Part shown: in pieces, positions 27,783 through 35,137 of the stretch | How positions within the stretch are numbered: the first letter of the stretch is position 1 | Layout of the letters: each line of letters starts with the position of its first letter | Source of the DNA: Algoriphagus zhangzhouensis | GTDB taxonomy: Bacteria; Bacteroidota; Bacteroidia; Cytophagales; Cyclobacteriaceae | Assembly (NCBI RefSeq): GCF_900148515.1 | Contig: NZ_FRXN01000005.1 | Location: 317,186 to 381,185, forward strand | Direction of reading: 5' to 3' | Length of the DNA stretch: 64,000 nt | Position numbers and translations under genes: made by a program | Notes under the pieces: model-generated | What the model was told of the DNA's origin: nothing | Database searches by the model: none | Seen by the model: only the letters and a program-made list of their open reading frames with translations

Positions 27783-27803
27783 ATTGAAGGAGTCAAAATC
27801 TCT

Positions 27804-29474
27804 ATGAAAGGATACTTTTTAAGTCTTTGCCTGATCTGTCTGTGTGCTTTTGTAAAAGTCTATGCCCAGCAAATTCCTCTTTTGGAAAAAAGAGTCAGCA
27901 TGAATGTGGCAAATCAGCGAGTTGCTAATTTTCTGGATGATCTTTCCAAAGAGGCAGGATTGGTCTTTTCTTATAGCAGTTCGGCGATTGATGTAGAACA
28001 GTCTTTTTCTGGCAATTTTGAGCAACAAAGCGTTAGGGAGATCTTGGAGGAAGTCTTTCAGGGCTCTGTTCAATACAAGGAAAAGGGGATTTATGTGATT
28101 TTGACACCTGCGCCAATTTCGAAAAAAGAGGTGACTGTGAGCGGTTATGTGGTCGATGAAAATACGGGAGAGAGAATCCGAAATGCCACAGTTTACGATC
28201 CGATCACTTTGCAGTCTTCTGTGACGGATGAATACGGTTTTTTCGAAATTCAGGTGAAAAATCACGATCAGGAAGATTTTAAGCTGATTGTCAATAAGGC
28301 AAGCTATTCTGATACGATGCTGGTTTCTTCCAATAAGAATCAGTTTTTCCAGAATATCTTTTTGAAACTGGACCCCAAGAAAATCCTGACCGCAGTCGAT
28401 AGTCCTGAAAAATGGAAGTTTTGGAAACTGAATAAAGACAAAGAACCCGCTCAGAATATTACTAACCTGAGTGATACCATTCATCGAGACTTTCAGGTTT
28501 CTTTCGTTCCATTTGTCGGTACCAATAGGAAACTAAGCGGAAACGTAATCAATGATTATTCATTGAACATTCTGGGAGGCTATTCTGCAGGAACCGAAAA
28601 GGCTGAAATTGGAGGTTTGTTTAATATGAACCGGGGAGATGTTGGGAAGTTTCAGGGGGCTGGAATATTCAATTTCACGGGAGGAGATTTGAAAGGATTC
28701 CAGGTGTCAGGGATTCTCAATATGAATCTGGGAAATGCAGAAGCAGTTCAGGGATCAGGGTTGGTAAATTTCAATTTGGGCGATGTGAAAGGTGCTCAGG
28801 TTTCAGGATTAGTCAATGCTGCAGGAGGAGATTTGACAGGCTTTCAGGTTTCTCCAATAGCTAATTATACCCATCGAAAAATGGAAGGTTTGCAGGCATC
28901 CGCAATTTTCAATGGAGCTAAAGAGGTGAAAGGAACGCAGATCGGACTATTTAACTATGCAGATACTGTTCAAGGGGTATCCATTGGTTTGATTTCCTTT
29001 GTGAGAAAAGGATATCATAAAGTGGAACTCGGAGCAGATGAAATGCTGCCGATTAATTTTTCTTTTAGGACAGGAACGCGGGCATTTTACAATATCCTTT
29101 CTGTAGGAATCAGACCAGAAGAAACAGATTCAGTTACTTGGGCATTTGGATATGGGATAGGGACCTCTCCAAGGTTAGGGAAAAAGACCTTCTTGAACAT
29201 AGAATTGAGTTCTCAGCAAGTTAACAAAGGCTATGTAAATGCCTTGAATTTGGTGAGTAGAGCTTATTTAGGGTTTGATTATCAAATAAGCAAAAACTTT
29301 GGGGTTTATGCCGGACCAACTTTAAACTGGAGGTTGTACGATAATTCTTATGACTATCACCCAGATTTATTCACCTACACTGATCCTAAGATTTTCTCCG
29401 AGCATGAGTTTGCCGCCAATGATTGGGCAGATCAGTTTTGGTTTGGAGGAAGATTAGGGATTCGCTTTTTTTAA
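27804..29474 (+). CDS. STN domain + carboxypeptidase-regulatory-like domain + LA_2272-type surface-repeat protein
   Basis: This 556-residue protein has a signal peptide ending near VYAQ. Residues about 25-95 are an STN (secretin/TonB short N-terminal) domain (VANFLDDLSKEAGLVFSYSS, VREILEEVFQGSVQYKEKGI). About 110-190 is a carboxypeptidase-regulatory-like domain (VSGYVVDENTGERIRNATVY). About 250-392 is a run of 20-23-residue repeats with the core G-hydrophobic-Q-x-[SA]-G-[LIVF]-x-N (GFQVSGILNMN, GAQVSGLVNAA), like LA_2272-type surface repeats. The C-terminal 165 residues resemble barrel strands. The STN domain and position after sigma/FecR imply a signalling receptor, but there is no TonB plug. 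A paralogue lacking the first two domains is at 33922-35103. Confidence 0.75.
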   Translation: MKGYFLSLCLICLCAFVKVYAQQIPLLEKRVSMNVANQRVANFLDDLSKEAGLVFSYSSSAIDVEQSFSGNFEQQSVREILEEVFQGSVQYKEKGIYVILTPAPISKKEVTVSGYVVDENTGERIRNATVYDPITLQSSVTDEYGFFEIQVKNHDQEDFKLIVNKASYSDTMLVSSNKNQFFQNIFLKLDPKKILTAVDSPEKWKFWKLNKDKEPAQNITNLSDTIHRDFQVSFVPFVGTNRKLSGNVINDYSLNILGGYSAGTEKAEIGGLFNMNRGDVGKFQGAGIFNFTGGDLKGFQVSGILNMNLGNAEAVQGSGLVNFNLGDVKGAQVSGLVNAAGGDLTGFQVSPIANYTHRKMEGLQASAIFNGAKEVKGTQIGLFNYADTVQGVSIGLISFVRKGYHKVELGADEMLPINFSFRTGTRAFYNILSVGIRPEETDSVTWAFGYGIGTSPRLGKKTFLNIELSSQQVNKGYVNALNLVSRAYLGFDYQISKNFGVYAGPTLNWRLYDNSYDYHPDLFTYTDPKIFSEHEFAANDWADQFWFGGRLGIRFF

Positions 29475-29482
29475 ATAATTGA

Positions 29483-30040
29483 ATGAGAGACAAAATGGAA
29501 AAGGAACTAAAAGCAGAATTGCTTGAAACACTTGAGCTAAGATTCAACAAAAATCCCCAAAGGCATTCCGGATTGGACTGGAAGCTAGTTTTGGAGAAAC
29601 TGGAAGCGAAGCCTTCCCTTTTGGATTCTTTATTTTTGATGGAAGAAACGGGTGGAGAACCGGATGTTGTGATCTTTAATTCAAGTACTGAAGAATTTTC
29701 CTTTGTGGATTGTTCCAAAGAAAGTCCTATTGGAAGAAGGAGTTTTTGCTATGACCAGGAGGCATTAGAAGCCAGAAAGAAATTCAAGCCTGCAAATTCC
29801 GCAATGGCATTGGCTCAAGAGATGGGAGTTGAGCTTTTGAATGAGGTACAATACAAAGAACTTCAGGAATTGGGTGAATTTGATTTGAAAACTTCCAGTT
29901 GGATCATCACACCTCCAGCTATCCGCAATTTGGGTGGAGCACTTTTTTGTGATCGGAGATACGATCATGTTTTCACATATCACAATGGCGCAGATTCCTA
30001 TTATGCTGCAAGGGGCTTTCGGGCAATATTGAGCTTGTAA
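29483..30040 (+). CDS. DUF4256 domain protein
   Basis: This 185-residue soluble protein has no signal peptide. It matches DUF4256 by motifs I recall: LKTLELRFNKNPQRH-like start, SGLDWKLVLEKLEA, LFLMEETGGEPDVV, FVDCSKESPIGRRSFCYD and GGALFCDRRYDHVFTYHNGA. The function of the family is unknown. ATG 29495 is an alternative start four codons in. It begins eight bases after the STN-repeat gene and may be co-transcribed with it, though nothing links it functionally to the sigma circuit. Confidence 0.8.
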   Translation: MRDKMEKELKAELLETLELRFNKNPQRHSGLDWKLVLEKLEAKPSLLDSLFLMEETGGEPDVVIFNSSTEEFSFVDCSKESPIGRRSFCYDQEALEARKKFKPANSAMALAQEMGVELLNEVQYKELQELGEFDLKTSSWIITPPAIRNLGGALFCDRRYDHVFTYHNGADSYYAARGFRAILSL

Positions 30041-30132
30041 ATTTTTGGGCTTAGTCCATTTTACTATTTTTTTTATTTCCCACGCAACCAATTCGTAAAT
30101 TCCCTTGTATGGGCTAATGCAAGCTTGGGAAT

Positions 30133-30699
30133 GTGAAATCTGAATTTCTTGAAAAGAAAATCTGGCAAGGCCTGGTGGAGAAAAACCGAAAAGACCAGGA
30201 GGTACTGTATAGAATCTATTACAGTTATGGGATGAGTATATGCCTACGGTATACCACAACCCGCGATGAGGCAAAAGAAATTCTCCATGATGGATTTATG
30301 GTATTGTTTTCTGATCCGAAAAAATTTGACCCCAAGCAGCCGTTTAAACCTTGGTTCAGAAAAGTACTAGTCAATAGATGCATCAATTCCTTCAAGAAGC
30401 ACCTGAGGAATATTTCAGAAGAAGGAGGAGTAGAATTAATTCCTGACTTAAGAGATGATCAGCCAAACGCTCTTGAGAACCTTCAATTTGAAGAATTGGT
30501 GATGTTGATTCATTGCCTTCCTCCAGCTTACAGGGCTGTTTTCAACCTTTATGTACTGGACGGTTTTAGCCATGAAGAGATTTCAAAAATGCTCGGGATA
30601 AGTATAGGGACTTCGAAATCGAATCTATCCAGAGCAAGAGAAAAATTAAGAGAAATGTTAAATCCAAAAATCCATGAGCGAAAGACTCTCAGACAATAG
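30133..30699 (+). CDS. Second ECF RNA polymerase sigma factor
   Basis: This 188-residue ECF sigma starts at GTG 30133; the frame is closed by a stop at 30115-30117, so no upstream ATG is available. Region 2 is visible (EVLYRIYYSYGMSICLRYTT, EAKEILHDGFMVLFSDPKKF, WFRKVLVNRCINSFKKH), and so is region 4 (LPPAYRAVFNLYVLDGFSHE, EISKMLGISIGTSKSNLSRA). It differs strongly from the first ECF factor. Its 3' end overlaps the next gene by 26 bases, indicating coupling to a membrane partner that is probably its anti-sigma factor. Confidence 0.9.
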   Translation: MKSEFLEKKIWQGLVEKNRKDQEVLYRIYYSYGMSICLRYTTTRDEAKEILHDGFMVLFSDPKKFDPKQPFKPWFRKVLVNRCINSFKKHLRNISEEGGVELIPDLRDDQPNALENLQFEELVMLIHCLPPAYRAVFNLYVLDGFSHEEISKMLGISIGTSKSNLSRAREKLREMLNPKIHERKTLRQ

Positions 30700-31930
30700 G
30701 GATGAGGAATTGGATAGAATCCTGAGGGAAGTATCTGATTCAGCAGATATCCCCTTTTCTGAAGAAGATTGGGGGGAAATGAAATCCCGCTTGGATTTGG
30801 ACTCCAGACCAGCTGGTTTAGGTTGGTTTGCTATGGGGATGGCGTGGCTTGGATCGATGGGAATTGCTTTATCTATTGCCTTACTCATCTGGAATTCCCC
30901 GAAAGAAATAAAGGGTAATACTGATATTTCTTCTACTAATGGGATCGAAAGTATTGAGAGTAAGAATTTGAATCGAGAATCTCAGATAGACGAAAATTTG
31001 GAGCTTTTATCTGATTCGATTAAAGTCTCAATACCTCAGCAATCGCTGGGATTTTCGGAAAGTGCCACAAGCGCTGAAAAAATGGTAGTTATTGTCTCTG
31101 AGAAAGAGAATGAATATGAAAGTAATGCCGAAACAAAGATTGGGATTACAGAAAATAAGGAAGTAACTCAAGCAAATTCGGATGAAATACCCAAGTCCCA
31201 AAATGAGTTAGGTTTTTCATCAGAGGAATCTGACGAAAAGGAAATTGAAGAGCCAATCGTCGTGGCTGAAGCCGAACCGGATACTGTAGAGGAGGATTTT
31301 GATCAGGAAAAAAATAAGGATAAGAAAGAAAGGTTTGGGGGAAAGTTTAACCTCTCTTTTCAGTTGGCTCCTGATCTGAGTGGCGTCAAACTGGATCAAT
31401 TTGGGAAAGCTGGAAATATGATCGGAATAGGCGCCGAATACTTTGTCAAACCTAGGCTAAGTATTTCAAGTGGTGTTTTTTATTCTTATAAACCCTATAG
31501 TGCCAATGAGGGGTATATGATCGGTTATGGAAAGCAACCCAATTCTGTATTTGGTGAATGTGATATTCTGGATATTCCTTTAAATCTTCGGATTTATCCT
31601 TTTGAAGGGAAAGTCCAAAGGGCTTTTGTAGGCTTGGGACTCTCTTCTTATTTGATGCTGAGCGAATACTATGAATTGGAGTATTATGGCTATGGTGCCA
31701 ATGATTCATACACTCAAGAATTGGAAGTAAAAGGTAAAAACAATCACTTTTTTGGGGTTGCAAATTTCAGCATAGGCTACGAACGAAAGTTAGGAAAGAC
31801 TTTGAGTATCCAAGTTGAACCGTATTTCAAGGTCCCTTTGAATGGGGTAGGAGAAGGAGATATTTCTCTAAAAAGTACCGGACTGTTCGTGGGACTTAAA
31901 TTCTATCCAAGTGGCATAAATATCCGCTAA
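30674..31930 (+). CDS. Probable anti-sigma protein fused to an outer-membrane beta-barrel-like domain
   Basis: This 418-residue protein has an acidic N-terminus of about 48 residues (EELDRILREVSDSADIPFSE) of the type that binds ECF sigmas. One membrane helix lies at about 50-73 (GWFAMGMAWLGSMGIALSIA). A long polar, Glu/Ser-rich linker follows (about 80-215), then about 200 residues of alternating strand pattern (GGKFNLSFQLAPDLSG, ISSGVFYSYKPYS, AFVGLGLSSYLML, LFVGLKFYPSG) resembling PF13568-type outer-membrane barrels. If both predictions hold, one chain spans inner membrane, periplasm and outer membrane. It overlaps the sigma gene by 26 bases. An alternative is that the C-terminal part is a periplasmic beta domain. 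Confidence 0.65.
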   Translation: MSERLSDNRDEELDRILREVSDSADIPFSEEDWGEMKSRLDLDSRPAGLGWFAMGMAWLGSMGIALSIALLIWNSPKEIKGNTDISSTNGIESIESKNLNRESQIDENLELLSDSIKVSIPQQSLGFSESATSAEKMVVIVSEKENEYESNAETKIGITENKEVTQANSDEIPKSQNELGFSSEESDEKEIEEPIVVAEAEPDTVEEDFDQEKNKDKKERFGGKFNLSFQLAPDLSGVKLDQFGKAGNMIGIGAEYFVKPRLSISSGVFYSYKPYSANEGYMIGYGKQPNSVFGECDILDIPLNLRIYPFEGKVQRAFVGLGLSSYLMLSEYYELEYYGYGANDSYTQELEVKGKNNHFFGVANFSIGYERKLGKTLSIQVEPYFKVPLNGVGEGDISLKSTGLFVGLKFYPSGINIR

Positions 31931-32016
31931 TCCAAATTTTATAACTCATTCGTACATACCTGAAAAACCGGGTATGCATGGAACCTATTTGTCAAAATCT
32001 AAAAATGAAATCTAGT

Positions 32017-32403
32017 ATGAAAACGCAAAAAATTCTCACAAAGCAACTGATTGCAGGCATGGTTAGCTTCGCTTTCCTTTCGATTGTACTTATTTCTTGT
32101 TCCTCAGAGTCAGAGGATCAGGTTCCTGCACCTTCTGCAAATAAGTGTGAAGACAGCAATGTCTCATTAGTCAATGATATCATCCCCATTGTGGAGCAAA
32201 ATTGTGCTGTGGCAGGCTGCCATGTTTCTGGAACAGGTCGAGTTGACTTCACTGTAAAGACTAATATTATTAGCAATGCAAGTCAGATCAGGACCAATAC
32301 ACAGGCTGGATCTATGCCCCCAGCAAGTTCGGGTCGTTCTTTGACCACAGCTCAAAAGGACGAGATTTTTTGTTGGGTGACTAATGGGGCAAAGGATAAC
32401 TAG
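32017..32403 (+). CDS. Cytochrome c-like lipoprotein with CX4CH haem motif
   Basis: This protein has about 128 residues from ATG 32017 (in-frame ATGs at 31978 and 32005 add non-signal residues). The lipoprotein signal ends at LISCSSES. The mature part reads NDIIPIVEQNCAVAGCH, a CX4CH haem-attachment motif rather than CxxCH, with a possible axial Met in GSMPPASSG and a conserved-looking IFCWVTNGA end. This matches small Planctomycete-type cytochrome c domains common in Bacteroidota. It is followed after three bases by a YceI gene and then a DUF5777 gene, a trio I have seen associated in this phylum; the trio's role is not established. Confidence 0.72.
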   Translation: MKTQKILTKQLIAGMVSFAFLSIVLISCSSESEDQVPAPSANKCEDSNVSLVNDIIPIVEQNCAVAGCHVSGTGRVDFTVKTNIISNASQIRTNTQAGSMPPASSGRSLTTAQKDEIFCWVTNGAKDN

Positions 32404-32406
32404 GCC

Positions 32407-32934
32407 ATGAAACGCTTGCTTTTTCTTTTAATTTTCTTGTTTCACCTGATGCAGGCTTTGGGGCAGCAGATGAATTCGCAGTCCGGCTATGTCAAGTTTT
32501 TTAGTGAGGCCTTAGTAGAGGACATTACAGCCGAAAACAAGAATGCAAAAGCTGTTTTTGATGCCCAGTCTGGGGAAGTGGCATTTTTGGTTCCTATCAG
32601 TGATTTTGAATTCAGAAAATCATTGATGAAGGAGCATTTTAATGAGAACTATATGGAGTCCGAAAAGTATCCCAATGCTGTTTTTAAAGGGAGAATTGAA
32701 GGAGTAGATCTGGAAAAGGGACAAGGGACAGCCCTAGCAAAGGGGACGTTCACCATTCATGGAGTCAGTAAGGAAGTAGAGATTCCAGGGACTTATTCGA
32801 TGAAAGAAGATGTCTTGATCCTAGAGTCTATTTTTTGGATCGTACTAGAAGAATATGAGATCGAAATTCCCCGATTGGTATTCCAGAATATTGCTGAGAA
32901 GGTGGAGGTGACTATAAAATTTGAACTGAAATAA
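32407..32934 (+). CDS. YceI family protein
   Basis: This 175-residue protein has a signal peptide (MKRLLFLLIFLFHLMQALG) and the YceI lipocalin-like fold motifs: SGYVKFFSEALVEDI, VAFLVPISDFEFRKSLM, YMESEKYPNAVFKGRIEGVD and GTFTIHGVSKEVEIPG. YceI proteins bind polyisoprenoid or other amphiphilic ligands in the periplasm; the ligand here is unknown. It lies three bases after the cytochrome-like lipoprotein gene and two bases before the DUF5777 frame. Confidence 0.9.
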   Translation: MKRLLFLLIFLFHLMQALGQQMNSQSGYVKFFSEALVEDITAENKNAKAVFDAQSGEVAFLVPISDFEFRKSLMKEHFNENYMESEKYPNAVFKGRIEGVDLEKGQGTALAKGTFTIHGVSKEVEIPGTYSMKEDVLILESIFWIVLEEYEIEIPRLVFQNIAEKVEVTIKFELK

Positions 32935-32948
32935 CGATGAATATTACG

Positions 32949-33809
32949 ATGAAATCCTTCTTAGCTTTATTATTTGTTTTGATAATTTCTTTTTCAGCCC
33001 AAAGTCAGGATTTGTTGGGGCAGTTAGAAAATCAACAATCCCATGTGTCCAAGCCGGTTACTGCCATGTTCAAAGGAACAAGAATTTTCAATGGGCAGTC
33101 TATTGAATTAAGAGGTCAGGGGAACCTAGACGTGATTATTTCCCATCGTTTTGGAAGGCTGAATTCGGGAGGATATAACTTTTTTGGTTTGGATGATTCC
33201 AATGTAAGACTCGGCCTCGAATATGCGGTTTTGGATAGACTAACCTTAGGGTTTGGAAGAAATTCAGTCAATAAGGTTTACGACGGATTTGTAAAAGGAA
33301 AATTATTGGAGCAGAAAACAATTGGATCACCACTTTCGATAGTTTGGATGAGTGACATGTCTATTTATACTTTGAAAAGGCCTGAATTGAATATGACTTT
33401 TCAAAGACGGCTTCGCTATGTCCATCAAGTGCTGTTGGCCCGCAAATTTTCCCCCGGGCTTTCTTTGCAACTGATGCCTAGTTTGGTTCACCATAACCTA
33501 GTAGAGAGTGAGTCTGATCCAAACAATCTTGCAGCTTTGGGATTGGGAGGGAGAGTGGCTCTTTCAAAAAGAGTGAGCTTAACTGGAGAGTATTACTATC
33601 GATTTGGCAAAGATCTATCTGGGCATAATTCACTAGGAATTGGGGTGGACATAGAGACCGGAGGACATGTCTTTCAATTGCATTTTACCAATTCAAATGA
33701 GATGACACCTTCAGGATTTATTCCTTCTACCCAAGGAAATTTCTTTGATGGAGATATTCATTTTGGATTTAATATAGTCCGTTCCTTTACATTGAAACAC
33801 GATTATTGA
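32949..33809 (+). CDS. DUF5777 family outer-membrane beta-barrel protein
   Basis: This protein has about 286 residues from ATG 32949 (signal MKSFLALLFVLIISFSAQSQ; an ATG at 32937 adds four residues). Motifs typical of DUF5777 are readable: VTAMFKGTRIFNGQSIE, LDVIISHRFGRLNSGGYNFF, LGLEYAVLDRLTLGFGRN and the closing strand FDGDIHFGFNIVRSFTL. It is a predicted outer-membrane barrel of unknown function. It completes the cytochrome-like/YceI/DUF5777 cassette. Confidence 0.85.
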   Translation: MKSFLALLFVLIISFSAQSQDLLGQLENQQSHVSKPVTAMFKGTRIFNGQSIELRGQGNLDVIISHRFGRLNSGGYNFFGLDDSNVRLGLEYAVLDRLTLGFGRNSVNKVYDGFVKGKLLEQKTIGSPLSIVWMSDMSIYTLKRPELNMTFQRRLRYVHQVLLARKFSPGLSLQLMPSLVHHNLVESESDPNNLAALGLGGRVALSKRVSLTGEYYYRFGKDLSGHNSLGIGVDIETGGHVFQLHFTNSNEMTPSGFIPSTQGNFFDGDIHFGFNIVRSFTLKHDY

Positions 33810-33921
33810 GGGGAAGGAAATGGTTTTTTTAATGATTTTATATCAATGTTCAAATTTTTTCAAACTCGGATAGGGGTATCGGTTCTTTCATCTGTCATAA
33901 AGATGAAAACGAACCAATACT

Positions 33922-35103
33922 ATGAAAACTATTCACAAAATCACTACTGTCCTGATGCTGCTTCTTTCCCAATTTGCTTGGGCCCAACAAGAGGGAGAGA
34001 AGCAGGAAGAGGCCAAGGAGTTTCATGTGGAATTCAAGCCTTTTACCAAGCCGGGTGCTGATACCACTTTTGCTCCATTTCAGATTTCATTTTTTCCTTA
34101 CCTGGGAACCAATGGAATCAATTCCGGAAATGTAGTCAATGGAGTTTCTTTGAATGTTTTAGGCGGTTATTCTGCCGGTACCGAATCCTTCGAAGCTGCC
34201 GGCATGTTCAATATCAACCGTGGAGACATGAATGGAGTCCAATTGGCCGGGCTTTTCAATCAAGTCAGAGGTAGAGTGGATGGAGTTCAAATGGCAGGTC
34301 TGTTTAATTCAAATCTAGATTCTGTTAAAGGAGTTCAACTTGCGGGATTGACCAATTTTACTACTGGAAAAGTCGATGGTGTACAAATCTCAGGATTGGC
34401 GAATTTCTCACCGAAGTCTGTCAAAGGAGTTCAGCTTGCTGGCTTATTGAATTTCTCAGCCCAAGATTTGGAAGGGTCACAGATATCTGGTGGGCTAAAC
34501 TTTACTGCCAAAGAAGTAAAAGGATCACAAGTCGGGCTTTTTAACTTCGGAGGTAAGGTGAAAGGCTTTCAATTGGGACTTTTCAATTATGCGGATAGCA
34601 TGAGTGGAGTGCCTGTAGGTCTGATTAGCTTTGTCAGGTCAGGCTATCACACACTCGAAGTGAGTTCCAATGAAGTGCTTCCTTTCAATCTGGCTTTCAG
34701 AAGTGGTAAAAGGGAATTTTATACCATGCTTTTCGCCGGTATGAGACCGGAAATCAATAAGGATGTCGTTTGGGCATTTGGATATGGGGTAGGTTCCTCT
34801 CCTCGAATTACGGACCACTTTTTTTTGAATATTGAAGCGAGTTCCGAACAGCTCAATCAGGGAAATGTCTTGGCACTGAACCTGATCAATAAGCTCTATT
34901 TCGGAGCTGAATTCCAAGTAGCCAAAAAGTTCGCAATCTTCGCAGGGCCTACCCTCAACTTCAGAGTCTACGATGATTCCTATGAATTTCATCCTGAGTT
35001 ATTCCAGTATACACAGACTAAAATTCGCAACCAGCGATATTATCCAGAAGATGTAGCCAGTCAGATGTGGTGGGGATTCCGAGCAGGATTCCGATTCTTC
35101 TAA
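33922..35103 (+). CDS. LA_2272-type surface-repeat protein (paralogue without STN domain)
   Basis: This 393-residue protein has a signal peptide (MKTIHKITTVLMLLLSQFAW). From about residue 73 to 223 it shows at least seven 20-23-residue repeats with the core GVQLAGLFN/GVQMAGLFN/GVQISGLAN. The C-terminal 170 residues match the end of the protein encoded at 27804-29474 closely (shared GLISFVR.GYH, WAFGYG.G.SPR, FAGPTLNFRVYDDSYEFHP and a closing FRAGFRFF-type strand). It lacks the STN and regulatory-like domains of that paralogue and is followed after 34 bases by a TonB-dependent receptor. Surface exposure is inferred; no enzymatic motif is seen. Confidence 0.72.
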   Translation: MKTIHKITTVLMLLLSQFAWAQQEGEKQEEAKEFHVEFKPFTKPGADTTFAPFQISFFPYLGTNGINSGNVVNGVSLNVLGGYSAGTESFEAAGMFNINRGDMNGVQLAGLFNQVRGRVDGVQMAGLFNSNLDSVKGVQLAGLTNFTTGKVDGVQISGLANFSPKSVKGVQLAGLLNFSAQDLEGSQISGGLNFTAKEVKGSQVGLFNFGGKVKGFQLGLFNYADSMSGVPVGLISFVRSGYHTLEVSSNEVLPFNLAFRSGKREFYTMLFAGMRPEINKDVVWAFGYGVGSSPRITDHFFLNIEASSEQLNQGNVLALNLINKLYFGAEFQVAKKFAIFAGPTLNFRVYDDSYEFHPELFQYTQTKIRNQRYYPEDVASQMWWGFRAGFRFF

Positions 35104-35137
35104 AATTTTCTAATCATTTTATCTAAACCAACAAATT

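Noticed and set aside
27819..28484. Leftward open frame of 221 codons opposite the STN-repeat gene
   Set aside because: It lies wholly antisense to a gene with clear STN and regulatory-like domains, and its translation shows no recognisable motif.
29765..30274. Leftward open frame of 169 codons opposite the DUF4256 and second sigma genes
   Set aside because: It is antisense to two well-supported genes; composition is typical of a shadow frame and no motif is seen.
33846..34061. Rightward frame of 71 codons overlapping the start of the surface-repeat paralogue
   Set aside because: It overlaps the signal peptide region of a well-supported gene in another frame and has no signal or motif.
33922..34600. 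Could the repetitive region be a DNA-level tandem repeat or CRISPR-like array?
   Set aside because: The repeat exists at protein level with degenerate codons; nucleotide copies are not identical and no spacer pattern is seen.
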